From JABJOR01 sp965603075 (lineage in GTDB: Bacteria > Pseudomonadota > Alphaproteobacteria > Rhodospirillales > Casp-alpha2), in contig CBFDBO010000009.1 in the NCBI GenBank assembly GCA_965603075.1, forward strand, positions 1 through 64,000: a stretch of 64,000 nucleotides of DNA. Reading direction: 5' to 3'. A program made the translations under genes and the position numbers. The notes beneath the pieces were generated by a model. That model worked only from the letters and a program-made list of their open reading frames with translations. It made no database searches and was not told the origin of the DNA. The stretch's first letter is position 1. Every line of letters starts with the position of its first letter. Positions 36,846 through 45,371 of this stretch are shown here, piece after piece.

Positions 36846-37005
36846 AAGGTAGCGCCACACAAACCGTCGGTTCTTATGTTCCTCTGTGGCCTGCTAGTAC
36901 AGGTGGGCACCGCGTAACCGGCCCAGGAGCCGATCAGAGACAGTTCCCTAGAGATTGTTTGACCCAGGGGTACGATTAACCTAACGAGTAAGGCAGCGCT
37001 GCCTT
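36846..37005 (-). ncRNA. ssrS: 6S RNA
   Basis: A 160-nt stretch between zapA and the cyclo-ligase gene, the classical ssrS position. On the minus strand the ends pair (AAGGCAGCGC with GCGCTACCTT, one mismatch) to close a long rod. The interior keeps 6S-like elements, namely GGCTCCTGGGCCGG and GGTGCCCACC in the apical stem and flanking segments with CTAGGGAACTG and CCACAGAGGAAC. A short T run follows. 6S binds housekeeping RNA polymerase in stationary phase. Ends are approximate, from the stem pairing only. Confidence 0.78.
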
Positions 37006-37019
37006 GTAATAGATGTAAT

Positions 37020-37397
37020 TTAGGATAGTTCAAGCATTTCAGCAATGCTTTCCATACGTTCTGCTGCATTATTAAGTGTCAGACACATGGTTTGCTCATC
37101 ATAACCAGTCAAATTTTTGTCTGGATTGGTCGCTGGATTGCCCTCGGACGCGGCGGTTTGTGTGGCCGCAGCAGCGTCCGTATCGGTTAGTTTCTTCAAG
37201 CTATCAGCAAGGTCATCCGCCAGTAACAGGCTCGCCATAAGCAACAATCGCGTATCACCAATTTGTCCCGCAGAGGCAATCAGCGAGGATACTTTATCGT
37301 TGACCAAGCCGCCCAATTCACTCAGGTGGCCTTCTTGACCATCATCGCAAGCAATTGAATAATTGCGCCCATTAATTTCGATCTCTACTTGCGCCAT
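37020..37397 (-). CDS. zapA: Cell division protein ZapA
   Basis: 125 residues. The N-terminal ZapA domain contains VEIEINGRNYSIACDDGQEGHL and LGGLVNDKVSSL, followed by a helical region ending in a coiled coil (LTLNNAAERMESIAEML). ZapA crosslinks FtsZ filaments at the division ring. Compared with the short enterobacterial protein it has an Ala/Thr-rich insert (DTDAAAATQTAASEG). It is preceded by the coiled-coil gene at 37429 and followed by 6S RNA, a widely kept context. Confidence 0.9.
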   Translation of the reverse strand: MAQVEIEINGRNYSIACDDGQEGHLSELGGLVNDKVSSLIASAGQIGDTRLLLMASLLLADDLADSLKKLTDTDAAAATQTAASEGNPATNPDKNLTGYDEQTMCLTLNNAAERMESIAEMLELS

Positions 37398-37428
37398 GAT
37401 TTATGCGTCCACCACCATTATTCTATCG

Positions 37429-37737
37429 TTATTCGATCATGCCTTTGAGACGACCAATGGTCATTTCAACTTTGCTGAGGGCTGTTTTATTAGCGTCATT
37501 CAGGGCTGCATTGTATTGACGCAGCTCTTCAACTTCTTCGCTCAGCACTGCAATCATTTTTGAATCATCCGAGGAGGTCACAGCAGGCTTTGCCATTTTT
37601 GTTTTAAGGGCAGCTTCCAACCGAGTAAGGGCTTGATCAAATCTTGCCTGCGCAAGTTCCCCAGAACTTTCATGAGAACTTTGATGAGGATTTTCATGAG
37701 GACTCTTATGTTGGTTGTCATGAGCAAGCGATGGCAT
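37429..37737 (-). CDS. Coiled-coil protein next to ZapA
   Basis: 102 residues: a His/Ser/Asn-rich N-terminus (HDNQHKSPHENPHQSSHES), a helix (ARFDQALTRLEAALKTKM) and a C-terminal heptad-like helix (IAVLSEEVEELRQYNAALNDANKTALSKVEMTIGRL). It resembles the small coiled-coil (DUF4164-like) proteins encoded beside zapA in alphaproteobacteria and may be a functional counterpart of ZapB, which is inference. It lies 31 bp upstream of zapA. Confidence 0.7.
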   Translation of the reverse strand: MPSLAHDNQHKSPHENPHQSSHESSGELAQARFDQALTRLEAALKTKMAKPAVTSSDDSKMIAVLSEEVEELRQYNAALNDANKTALSKVEMTIGRLKGMIE

Positions 37738-37999
37738 GGTTTATTTTATCCCTGTTGTCCCTAAACTTGAAAATCAAGTGATTTAAGTCCGTCTGCATTC
37801 AAAAGACAATACGTTGCCTTTACCAAACTTTCAACTGTGAGGATTCATTTATTAAAAACCTCAAATGTATAGGTACTCCCTTCGGGGGGTTTGCTGATAC
37901 GAGAGTCTATGGTATGTCACACGTATAGGAGCACAAATCATTCAAATGCTCTGCTTATTTTATATAACCTACCCCACTACACCATAAGGAGAATGGGAC

Positions 38000-39010
38000 A
38001 TGACAGTACGCGTTGCAATTAATGGTTTTGGTCGAATTGGACGCCTTGTATTACGAGGCATTATTGAATCCAAACGGCGTGACATTCAGGTTGTTGCCAT
38101 CAATGATCTGGGCTCGGTCGAAGCCAATGCACTGTTATTGAAATACGATTCCGTCCATGGCCCCTTCCCGACGGATGTGAAAGCCAAAGGCGATACCATC
38201 GTTGTTGGTCGCACCGCGATTAAAGTGACACAAGAACCCGATCCCACAAAACTTCCTTGGAAGAAAATGAAGATCGATGTGGTGCTTGAATGCACCGGAC
38301 GCTTTGCCGATCGTGACAGCGCCGCTCAACACCTTAAAGCGGGTGCCAAAAAAGTTCTGGTTTCTGCCCCGGCGGCAAATGCTGATCTGACCGTTGTTTA
38401 TGGTGTAAATCATGATCAATTGAAAAAATCACACAAGGTTGTTTCCAACGCATCGTGCACAACAAACTGTCTGGCCCCGGTTGCCCATGTTCTTAATCAA
38501 ACCGTTGGCATTGAAAAAGGCTACATGACAACGATCCACGCCTTTACCGGTGATCAACGCACTGTTGATACCTTGCACAGCGATCCACGGCGCGCGCGCG
38601 CGGCGTCTGTTTCTATGATCCCAACATCGACGGGTGCTGCAAAAGCTGTTGGCATTGTGTTACCCGAACTGGCCGGCAAACTTGATGGCACATCCATTCG
38701 CGTTCCAACACCAAATGTGTCTGTTGTTGATCTGACTTTTGTTTCAGCTAAAAACACGACCGCTGAAGCCGTCAACAAAGCCATCATCAAAGCCTCTAAA
38801 AAAGGCCCGCTCAAGGGTGTTCTTGGCACCAATGATGAACCGCTTGTTTCCATTGACTTCAATCACTGCATTTACAGCTCAATGTTCGATTTGACCCAGA
38901 CCACGGTCATGGACGGCAATTTGGTCCGTGTTTTGTCGTGGTATGATAATGAATGGGGCTTCTCAAATCGCATGGCCGACACAGCCGTCGCCATGATAAA
39001 AGCTAAATAA
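38000..39010 (+). CDS. gap: Glyceraldehyde-3-phosphate dehydrogenase
   Basis: 336-residue type I GAPDH of glycolysis/gluconeogenesis. Rossmann start VAINGFGRIGRLVLR, NAD-selecting VVAINDLG, catalytic Cys153 in SNASCTTNCLAP, and the C-terminal SWYDNEWGFSNRM are all intact. Many alphaproteobacteria have tkt upstream and pgk downstream; here the preceding genes run the other way and the next gene is a small unknown. AGGAG lies before the ATG. Confidence 0.97.
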   Translation: MTVRVAINGFGRIGRLVLRGIIESKRRDIQVVAINDLGSVEANALLLKYDSVHGPFPTDVKAKGDTIVVGRTAIKVTQEPDPTKLPWKKMKIDVVLECTGRFADRDSAAQHLKAGAKKVLVSAPAANADLTVVYGVNHDQLKKSHKVVSNASCTTNCLAPVAHVLNQTVGIEKGYMTTIHAFTGDQRTVDTLHSDPRRARAASVSMIPTSTGAAKAVGIVLPELAGKLDGTSIRVPTPNVSVVDLTFVSAKNTTAEAVNKAIIKASKKGPLKGVLGTNDEPLVSIDFNHCIYSSMFDLTQTTVMDGNLVRVLSWYDNEWGFSNRMADTAVAMIKAK

Positions 39011-39021
39011 TTTAGGGTAAG

Positions 39022-39381
39022 ATGGTAATGCCGGTCATTATCATCCACTCACTTGATGACGCTGTGGCGGCCTTGAGCGTAAATGCTCAGGCCGCCACAG
39101 ATGTATCTACACCCTTTTACCTTATAAGCCCGCCCGGGGCTGCGGCGTCCTTGGGGGCGGCGGTTTTTCAATCCATTATCGATGAAGCACGCAACAGAGT
39201 TCCAGAGCAACCTTTCATCGGTGTGCTTGATTGCGGTTCTGACCCGGGATACGCGTTAGCTGCCCTGCGCGCAGGGGTAAAACACATTCTCTATTGCGGC
39301 ACGGCCCCATCGAAACTCAAAATCGAAAACATCGCGCGCGCCAACAAATGCTGTTTGCTGAATTTAAACGACATCGCTTAA
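39022..39381 (+). CDS. Conserved-looking hypothetical protein between gap and thiE-like gene
   Basis: 119 residues, start ATG at 39022 or 39028. It carries the pattern FYLISPPGAAASLGAAVFQSIIDEA and VLDCGSDPGYALAALRAGVKHILYC. The YLISPP motif also occurs near the N-terminus of the next gene's ThiE-like product, suggesting the two are related or were copied from one ancestor. The alternating beta/alpha pattern fits part of a TIM barrel. No function assignable; it lies 11 bp after gap and 75 bp before the ThiE-like gene. Confidence 0.65.
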   Translation: MVMPVIIIHSLDDAVAALSVNAQAATDVSTPFYLISPPGAAASLGAAVFQSIIDEARNRVPEQPFIGVLDCGSDPGYALAALRAGVKHILYCGTAPSKLKIENIARANKCCLLNLNDIA

Positions 39382-39456
39382 ACGGTATCGCGTAATACTT
39401 TGGCATCAGGTAAATTTATCAGTGCATATTTAATCTCAAAATGATATGAAACAATT

Positions 39457-40176
39457 ATGAGCGCGACCATCCACGATCCATCAAACACCAGCGATATCCT
39501 CCAGAGCGATGAGCCTGCGTGTCGATTATATCTGATTTCTCCACCACAAATAGAGCTTCGCTCCTTCTACACCCAGCTTGAAGAAGCCCTTAACGCGGAC
39601 CAACCGGGGGACGCGGGAATAATTGGCTGTTTCCAATTGCGCCTGAAAGATGTTTCTGAGGACATTATTCAAGGCGCCGCTGAGACCTTATTGCCGCTGT
39701 TAAAAGACCGCGACATTCCTTTTTTGATCAATGATAACCCGAGGATTGCAGCCGCGGTTGGTGCCGATGGCGTTCATATCGGTCAAGATGATACCAGCTA
39801 CGAAGAAACCCGCTCAATCGTTGGCGATGACGCCATTGTCGGTGTTACCTGTCATACATCACGCCATATGGCCATCATAGCGGCAGAAAAAGGGGCTGAT
39901 TATGTGACGTTCGGGGCGTTCTTTCCCTCCACTTCAGAACTGGAATCTGATCAAGCTGAACCCGAATTGGTGCGGTGGTGGTGCGATACAACCATTGTTC
40001 AATGCGTGGCGAATGGCGGTTTGAGGGTTGATAACTGTACCGACGCTGTATCGGCGGGGGCTGATTTTTTAGGGGTATCGGGTGGTATCTGGCACTTTAA
40101 GGACGGTCCAGGCGCCGCCGTTCAGGCATTCAGTGAGGTGATCTCCCACACCCCCCGTCAGGACCCCGTCATCTAA
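39457..40176 (+). CDS. Thiamine-phosphate synthase (ThiE)-like protein
   Basis: 239 residues with TIM-barrel ThiE motifs. FLINDNPRIAAAVGADGVHIGQDD carries the pyrophosphate and substrate residues. GADYVTFGAFFPS and VANGGLRVDNC are further family segments. Classical ThiE joins HMP-PP and thiazole phosphate. The N-terminal extension (DEPACRLYLISPPQIELRS) and the absence of other thi genes leave open whether this is ThiE proper or the TenI-like variant. It lies between gap and efp, where alphaproteobacteria often have such a gene. Confidence 0.8.
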   Translation: MSATIHDPSNTSDILQSDEPACRLYLISPPQIELRSFYTQLEEALNADQPGDAGIIGCFQLRLKDVSEDIIQGAAETLLPLLKDRDIPFLINDNPRIAAAVGADGVHIGQDDTSYEETRSIVGDDAIVGVTCHTSRHMAIIAAEKGADYVTFGAFFPSTSELESDQAEPELVRWWCDTTIVQCVANGGLRVDNCTDAVSAGADFLGVSGGIWHFKDGPGAAVQAFSEVISHTPRQDPVI

Positions 40177-40330
40177 TCAAGTCCAGGCTTTGATACATCT
40201 TGATATACCTATCATATACCTGTCATATACTTGTCGGCTATTTTACCGCGATAGAGCATTGCCAGTTCGGCTGTGAACTGTTAGTTTCCGCGCCATAATC
40301 AAATCCCTTTTACAAAACATGGTATGAGTT

Positions 40331-40900
40331 ATGAAAATCGACGGCAACACAATCCGCCCCGGTATGGTAATTGAGCATCAAGACCGCCTTTGGCGTGCGA
40401 TCCGAATTGCCCACACCCAGCCCGGTAAAGGGGGGGCGTATCTACAGGTAGAGTTAAAAGATATTCGCGCCGGTACTAAATTAAACGAGCGTTTCCGGTC
40501 TTCTGAAAAAGTTGAGCGGGTATCGCTCGAACAACGGACCTATCAATTTTTGTTCGCTGATGATGATATGTACACCTTCATGGATAATGAAACCTATAAT
40601 CAGGTTATGTTAAGCGCTGAAGACATCGGCGAAAATTTGGTACCCTATTTACAAGACGGCATGGAAGTCAGCATTGAATTCCATGAAGAAAACGCCCTCG
40701 GTGTGGCACTGCCAGATCATGTTACGCTGGAAGTTGTCGAAGCCGACGCCGTGATCAAAGGCCAGACAGCGTCTTCGTCTTATAAACCCGCCGTATTAGA
40801 AAACGGTATTAAAACACAGGTACCACCTTTTATTGAAGCCGGCACACGCATTGTTGTTAACACAGCCGACGGATCATACATCGAACGGGCAAAGGGTTAA
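40331..40900 (+). CDS. efp: Elongation factor P
   Basis: 189 residues, usual length. It relieves ribosome stalling at polyproline stretches. The domain I tip is AHTQPGKGGAYLQV with Lys33, the residue that is lysylated in many bacteria; KINEGTRVRV-type tips are absent. The OB domains follow, with YTFMDNETYNQVML and the end NTADGSYIERAKG. It may assist translation of proline-rich proteins such as TolA here (inference). The 154-bp gap upstream has three 11-bp repeats. Confidence 0.96.
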   Translation: MKIDGNTIRPGMVIEHQDRLWRAIRIAHTQPGKGGAYLQVELKDIRAGTKLNERFRSSEKVERVSLEQRTYQFLFADDDMYTFMDNETYNQVMLSAEDIGENLVPYLQDGMEVSIEFHEENALGVALPDHVTLEVVEADAVIKGQTASSSYKPAVLENGIKTQVPPFIEAGTRIVVNTADGSYIERAKG

Positions 40901-40906
40901 AATAAA

Positions 40907-41710
40907 TTGAGCCAGTACTCTCCTCTTATTAATGTCATGGTCGCCGCTGCACAAAAAGCGGGCCGTAATTTAACCCGCGATTTTGGCGAAGTTGAACAGC
41001 TTCAAGTCTCGCGCAAAGGTCCCGGTGATTTTGTCACCAAGGCCGATAAAAAAGCTGAAAAAATTATCTTTGAAGAACTGCGCAAAGCGCGTCCGAACTA
41101 TGGCTTCCTGATGGAAGAAAACGGTGAAATTCCGGGCAATGATAATTCAAACCGGTGGATCGTCGATCCTCTTGATGGCACCACCAACTTCTTGCATGGC
41201 ATCCCCCATTTTGCGGTTTCCATTGGTCTGGAACGAGATGGCGAGCTTTATGCCGGGGTTGTCTACGAACCGATCACCGATCAAATTTTTTGGGCTGAAA
41301 CGGGCAAAGGGGCCTATCAGAACAATCGTCGCCTGCGGGTTTCAGGTCGCAAAGACATGACGGAATCACTATTTGCTACGGGCATTCCCTTTATTGGAAA
41401 ACCACCCGAAGATATCAAGAATTCTCTAAAAGAAATTGATAACGTCGTCAGCAAATGTTGTGGTGTTCGCCGTTTTGGTGCCGCGGCTCTCGATCTGGCA
41501 TGGGTTGCCGCTGGACGCTTCGAAGGGTTCTGGGAAAGAGGGTTACACCCTTGGGACATGGCCGCGGGTATCGTGCTTATTCGCGAAGCCGGTGGGTTTG
41601 TTAGCGATTATAATGGCAAACGTCATATGTTGAAATCGGGGACAATTGTCGCTGGTAATGACTCGCTTCAACCCACATTGTTGGATTTGGTACAGAAAGC
41701 CACTAAATAG
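40907..41710 (+). CDS. suhB: Inositol monophosphatase family protein SuhB
   Basis: 267 residues, Mg-dependent phosphatase fold and also a transcription-antitermination partner in enterobacteria. Signatures: GDFVTKADKKAE, EENGEI, DPLDGTTNFLHGIPHFAVSIGLE near residue 85, and WERGLHPWDMAAGIVLIREAGG near residue 205. The frame begins with TTG at 40907, six bases after the efp stop. TTG start is favoured because the resulting SPLINVMVAAAQKAGR matches other SuhB N-termini. Confidence 0.92.
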   Translation: MSQYSPLINVMVAAAQKAGRNLTRDFGEVEQLQVSRKGPGDFVTKADKKAEKIIFEELRKARPNYGFLMEENGEIPGNDNSNRWIVDPLDGTTNFLHGIPHFAVSIGLERDGELYAGVVYEPITDQIFWAETGKGAYQNNRRLRVSGRKDMTESLFATGIPFIGKPPEDIKNSLKEIDNVVSKCCGVRRFGAAALDLAWVAAGRFEGFWERGLHPWDMAAGIVLIREAGGFVSDYNGKRHMLKSGTIVAGNDSLQPTLLDLVQKATK

Positions 41711-41863
41711 CCCTCTCTGTTTTGGGGGGTTCAGCCCTAAATTACCGTGTTTATTAGAAAAGCTTGCTTGATTTTCGTCAAACCAGTTGTGCACGGGCGC
41801 GGGCTTCGGTATGTTGGCATTAATTAATTTAATGAATACAGTCAACCTATACTGTCGAATATT

Positions 41864-42832
41864 ATGCATGAACAAATTTTGAATTATATAAGTCGTTGCG
41901 AAGCCTTCAATTTTCAGGCCCGCAATAGACCTGTTATTATCGCCGGAGCATTGCTCACTGTACTGGGCTTAGGTGTTATGGCCCCTGTGCCAGCAACCGC
42001 ACAAATTTCACCGGTTACCGTTGATCTATCGGTACTCGATAACAACTATGGAAACTATGGCAACAGCAATTCAGGGGGTGTTCCAACATATTCTGAACAA
42101 GGCAATCAAGGGCAGCTCTTAATGCCCGGTGCCACTAACCCCCTATCAAAATATTATGGTCCGGCTTTGTCCAATGAGGTTCTAAATTCTATCGTCCCGG
42201 TAATGCCCTCTTCTAATACCAGTTCTAGTTCAAGTAATACGACGCTGACTTCAGCTGACACCGTTGCGGCGCCAGAACCCGTTGCAGCGCCAGAACCCAT
42301 CGCAATGCCAGAAGCGCCGGCCGTTGCCGCTTCGCAACCCGTGGAAGAACCTGTTGCAAATCAAACTGTCGCCTTGGAGCCACAAGCGCCCGCGGTTCCA
42401 GAAGCCCCCCCTGCTCTGCCCGAAGCTGTTTCAGAAACCGCGCCGGATGCGACCGCACCAACACCAGAACAAGAACCACAAGTGGCGGCTCTAACCCCAG
42501 CGCCTGCGTCCCTAAAACCCGGACGGGCAATGCAGCTTATTTATACGTCTGCCGATGACAACATTCCGTCATCCGGCGAAGCGGGTTTGAAAGAAGTTGC
42601 CGCAGCCATCAAAGCCAATGATGGTTTACGTATTCAATTGATGGCTTTTGCCGGGGATAATGGATTGTCATCAAGCAAAGCTCGCCGTTTATCATTATCA
42701 CGCGCCCTGTCCGTTCGTTCCTTCTTTATAGGTCAAGGGGTGCGCTCAACCCGCATCGATGTACGCGCCCTTGGCGACAAGACCGATGAAGCACCGCTTA
42801 ATCGGGTCGACATTAATATCACAGAACGATGA
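41864..42832 (+). CDS. OmpA-like domain protein, first gene of the motor-like operon
   Basis: 322 residues: a signal segment (IIAGALLTVLGLGVMAPVPATAQ), about 130 residues of Ser/Pro/Ala/Glu-rich low-complexity sequence (AAPEPVAAPEPIAMPEAP), and a C-terminal OmpA-like domain near 215-322. That domain contains SSSKARRLSLSRALSVRSFFIGQGVRSTRIDVRALG and NRVDINI, the peptidoglycan-binding type. It is therefore likely periplasmic or surface-anchored and wall-binding. Its stop overlaps the next gene by four bases (ATGA), pointing to one functional unit with the channel genes. Confidence 0.85.
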   Translation: MHEQILNYISRCEAFNFQARNRPVIIAGALLTVLGLGVMAPVPATAQISPVTVDLSVLDNNYGNYGNSNSGGVPTYSEQGNQGQLLMPGATNPLSKYYGPALSNEVLNSIVPVMPSSNTSSSSSNTTLTSADTVAAPEPVAAPEPIAMPEAPAVAASQPVEEPVANQTVALEPQAPAVPEAPPALPEAVSETAPDATAPTPEQEPQVAALTPAPASLKPGRAMQLIYTSADDNIPSSGEAGLKEVAAAIKANDGLRIQLMAFAGDNGLSSSKARRLSLSRALSVRSFFIGQGVRSTRIDVRALGDKTDEAPLNRVDINITER

Positions 42833-43986
42833 AGAGACCTCAGCGTTTTCTAATCCGAATGATTGCGTTTGTTGTGGCATGCATTGGCGTGTTCTACATG
42901 CTGTTTGGTCCTTTGCAATCTGCATTTATGGCAAACGTCCCCCTCAACTCTTTGATCCTTGGTGTTTTGGTTCTGGGTATTGTCTATAACTTCCGTCAGG
43001 TCTTAGCGCTCTACGGCGAAGTTGATTGGATCGATGGTTTTAGGCATGACCGACTGGGCCGCGATCAAACGCCCCCTCGCTTGCTCATCTCCATGGCGAC
43101 CATGCTGGGTGAAAGCAGTCTAACGTTAAGATTATCCGCAATATCCATGCGTTCAGTCTTAGATGGGATTGCAACACGGCTGGATGAGTCACGCGATATC
43201 TCACGCTACACAATCGGACTATTGGTCTTTTTGGGACTGCTTGGCACTTTTTGGGGATTGCTGGATACGGTCAGCTCAATTCGCGGCGTTATCGACAGCC
43301 TCTCCATCAGCGGTAACGATGACATCGCCAGTGCCTTTATTAGCCTTAAACAAGGCCTAGAACGTCCTTTAGGGGGCATGGGCACGGCTTTTAGCTCGTC
43401 CCTTTTGGGTCTCGCCGGATCGCTTATCCTCGGTTTTCTTGACCTTCAAGCATCCCAAGCACAAAACCGTTTCTTTAATGATTTAGAGGAATGGTTATCC
43501 AGTGTAACCCGCCTTTCGTCCGGCGGCATTTCTACGGAGAGCGACCAATCGGTCCCGGCTTATGTGCAAGCTTTATTGGAACAAACAGCCGATAGCTTAG
43601 AGAACTTACAGCGCACCCTAACAAAAGGCGAAGAAAGCCGGATTGCCGTGAACAGCAATCTGCAGCAAATGAGCGAACAGATGGGTACCCTGACCGATCA
43701 TATGCGGACCGAACAAGCGATCATGCGATCCATGGCGGAAAGCCAAGTCAATTTAAATGAAGCCTTACGCAAAATGAGCGAGAACGCAAATGCCCTGACC
43801 CAAGGGGGAACCAGTGGGTTTGAAAACGATGCGACACGCTCGCACATTCGGAATATGGATATGCAAATGGGCCGTCTGGTTGATGAACTAGCCAATGGGC
43901 GCAATGAAATTTTGACGCAAGTACGTAGCGAAATTAAACTTCTGGCGAGAACCATTGCGGCGCTCGTTGAAGACAGCAAAACTTGA
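42829..43986 (+). CDS. MotA/TolQ/ExbB-family proton-channel protein with coiled-coil tail
   Basis: 385 residues. Hydrophobic segments near residues 7-25 and 41-54, then the channel pair near 128-148 (TIGLLVFLGLLGTFWGLLDTV) and 184-206 (MGTAFSSSLLGLAGSLILGFL). These resemble the core helices of TolQ/ExbB/MotA. The last 180 residues are a predicted coiled coil (LEQTADSLENLQRTL, MRSMAESQVNLNEALRKM). This is not TolQ, which is present elsewhere in the window, nor flagellar MotA. The long cytoplasmic tail recalls ZorA-type motors. It lies between the OmpA and MotB-like genes. Confidence 0.82.
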   Translation: MKRPQRFLIRMIAFVVACIGVFYMLFGPLQSAFMANVPLNSLILGVLVLGIVYNFRQVLALYGEVDWIDGFRHDRLGRDQTPPRLLISMATMLGESSLTLRLSAISMRSVLDGIATRLDESRDISRYTIGLLVFLGLLGTFWGLLDTVSSIRGVIDSLSISGNDDIASAFISLKQGLERPLGGMGTAFSSSLLGLAGSLILGFLDLQASQAQNRFFNDLEEWLSSVTRLSSGGISTESDQSVPAYVQALLEQTADSLENLQRTLTKGEESRIAVNSNLQQMSEQMGTLTDHMRTEQAIMRSMAESQVNLNEALRKMSENANALTQGGTSGFENDATRSHIRNMDMQMGRLVDELANGRNEILTQVRSEIKLLARTIAALVEDSKT

Positions 43987-44003
43987 AATAAACGGATAGC
44001 GTT

Positions 44004-45323
44004 ATGAGCTCAATATCTCGCAGGGCACAACGCGGCATTAATATTTGGCCGGGTTTCGTTGATGCCTTGGCGACCATATTAATGGTGATTATTTTCTTGC
44101 TGATGATTTTCATCATCGCGCAATTTTTCCTTAATGAAACCATTTCTGGTCGTGATAAAGCCCTTGATAATCTCAACACCCAAATCAGCGAGCTATCAAG
44201 CGTGCTGGCCATGGAACAATCCGATAATGAAGCTCTTCGCTCCGACCGCGATAGGATCACACAAGAATTACAAGCCTCGCTATTGATCGAAGATCAGTTA
44301 TCAAACACCATTCGCAGCATCACCACTCGCTGGGAGAGCGCCGAGGATAAAGCAGCGAGCCTAAACGATAAGCTAACCAGTGAACGAGAGAAAAGCCTAC
44401 AGCAGGTTAAAGAAATCACCGCCATATCCAATCAGGTTTCCGCCCTGCTTGATTTACGGGACCAATTGGAAAGCCAGGTGGGTGAATTACTGACACGCTC
44501 AGAGAGCGCCGAAAATACGGTTTCCCTCCGCGATGAGACCATTGCTCAACAAATCAATGAATTGGCCGTCCTAGCGGGTGATATCAAAGCCCTGAGCGCC
44601 TTAAAAGCGCAACTAGAGCAAGACATATCCAAACTTGCCAGCCAGAGCGAACAAGTCGAAGGCCAGCTGTTGGCCGAGAAAGAGCTCTCCTCAAGTGCGC
44701 GGGCGGAATTAGCGTTGCTCACCCAACAAACCAAAGCCCTGCAAAATCAATTGGCCCAGATCTCCGTTGCGCTGGATGCATCCGAAGAATTCAATCGCCA
44801 ACAAAAAGCTGAAATTGTAAATCTGGGACAACGCTTAAACGCCGCCTTAGCCACCAAGGTACAAGAGCTCAGCCGGTATCGTTCTGAATTCTTTGGGCGG
44901 TTACGCGAAATATTGGGTAATACTTCAGGGATATCCATCGTCGGAGATCGGTTTGTGTTACAAAGTGAGCTGATCTTTGACCAAGGGGCCGCGGAAATTG
45001 GCGAAAATGGTCTGGCGCAAATGATGCACCTTGCAACCATCTTAAAAGATTTATCCGAGAAAATTCCGGATGATATTGATTGGGTCCTCCGCGTTGATGG
45101 TCACACAGATACAATCCCCATTAACACTGAGCGCTTTCCCTCCAATTGGGAACTTTCCACGGCACGGGCAATTTCTGTGGTTAAGTTCTTGATCGCGTCG
45201 GGCTTACCGCCGAAAAATTTAGCCGCCACGGGGTTTGGACAATATCAACCGCTCTCACCCGGCACGGATTCTGAATCACTTCGGTTAAACAGACGTATTG
45301 AACTCAAACTGACTCAACGTTAA
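44004..45323 (+). CDS. MotB/OmpA-like protein with long coiled coil
   Basis: 439 residues. A short N-terminus, then one transmembrane helix (FVDALATILMVIIFLLMIFIIAQFFL) in which Asp20 sits at the place of the proton-binding Asp of MotB/ExbD/ZorB. A 240-residue coiled coil follows (ISELSSVLAMEQSDNEALRSDRDRITQEL to QAEIVNLGQRL). The C-terminal OmpA/MotB domain contains VDGHTDTIPINTERFPSNWELSTARA and the NRRIELKL end. The protein would stretch from the membrane to peptidoglycan like a stator. Gap from the channel gene is 17 bp. Confidence 0.85.
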   Translation: MSSISRRAQRGINIWPGFVDALATILMVIIFLLMIFIIAQFFLNETISGRDKALDNLNTQISELSSVLAMEQSDNEALRSDRDRITQELQASLLIEDQLSNTIRSITTRWESAEDKAASLNDKLTSEREKSLQQVKEITAISNQVSALLDLRDQLESQVGELLTRSESAENTVSLRDETIAQQINELAVLAGDIKALSALKAQLEQDISKLASQSEQVEGQLLAEKELSSSARAELALLTQQTKALQNQLAQISVALDASEEFNRQQKAEIVNLGQRLNAALATKVQELSRYRSEFFGRLREILGNTSGISIVGDRFVLQSELIFDQGAAEIGENGLAQMMHLATILKDLSEKIPDDIDWVLRVDGHTDTIPINTERFPSNWELSTARAISVVKFLIASGLPPKNLAATGFGQYQPLSPGTDSESLRLNRRIELKLTQR

Positions 45324-45371
45324 AAGAACACCGACATTTTAGAATAATTCCATAATCAGGTCCTTTGCCTC

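Noticed and set aside
37875..37890. UUCG hairpin ACTCCC-TTCG-GGGGGT upstream of gap
   Set aside because: No T run follows on either strand, so no terminator or attenuator call is supported.
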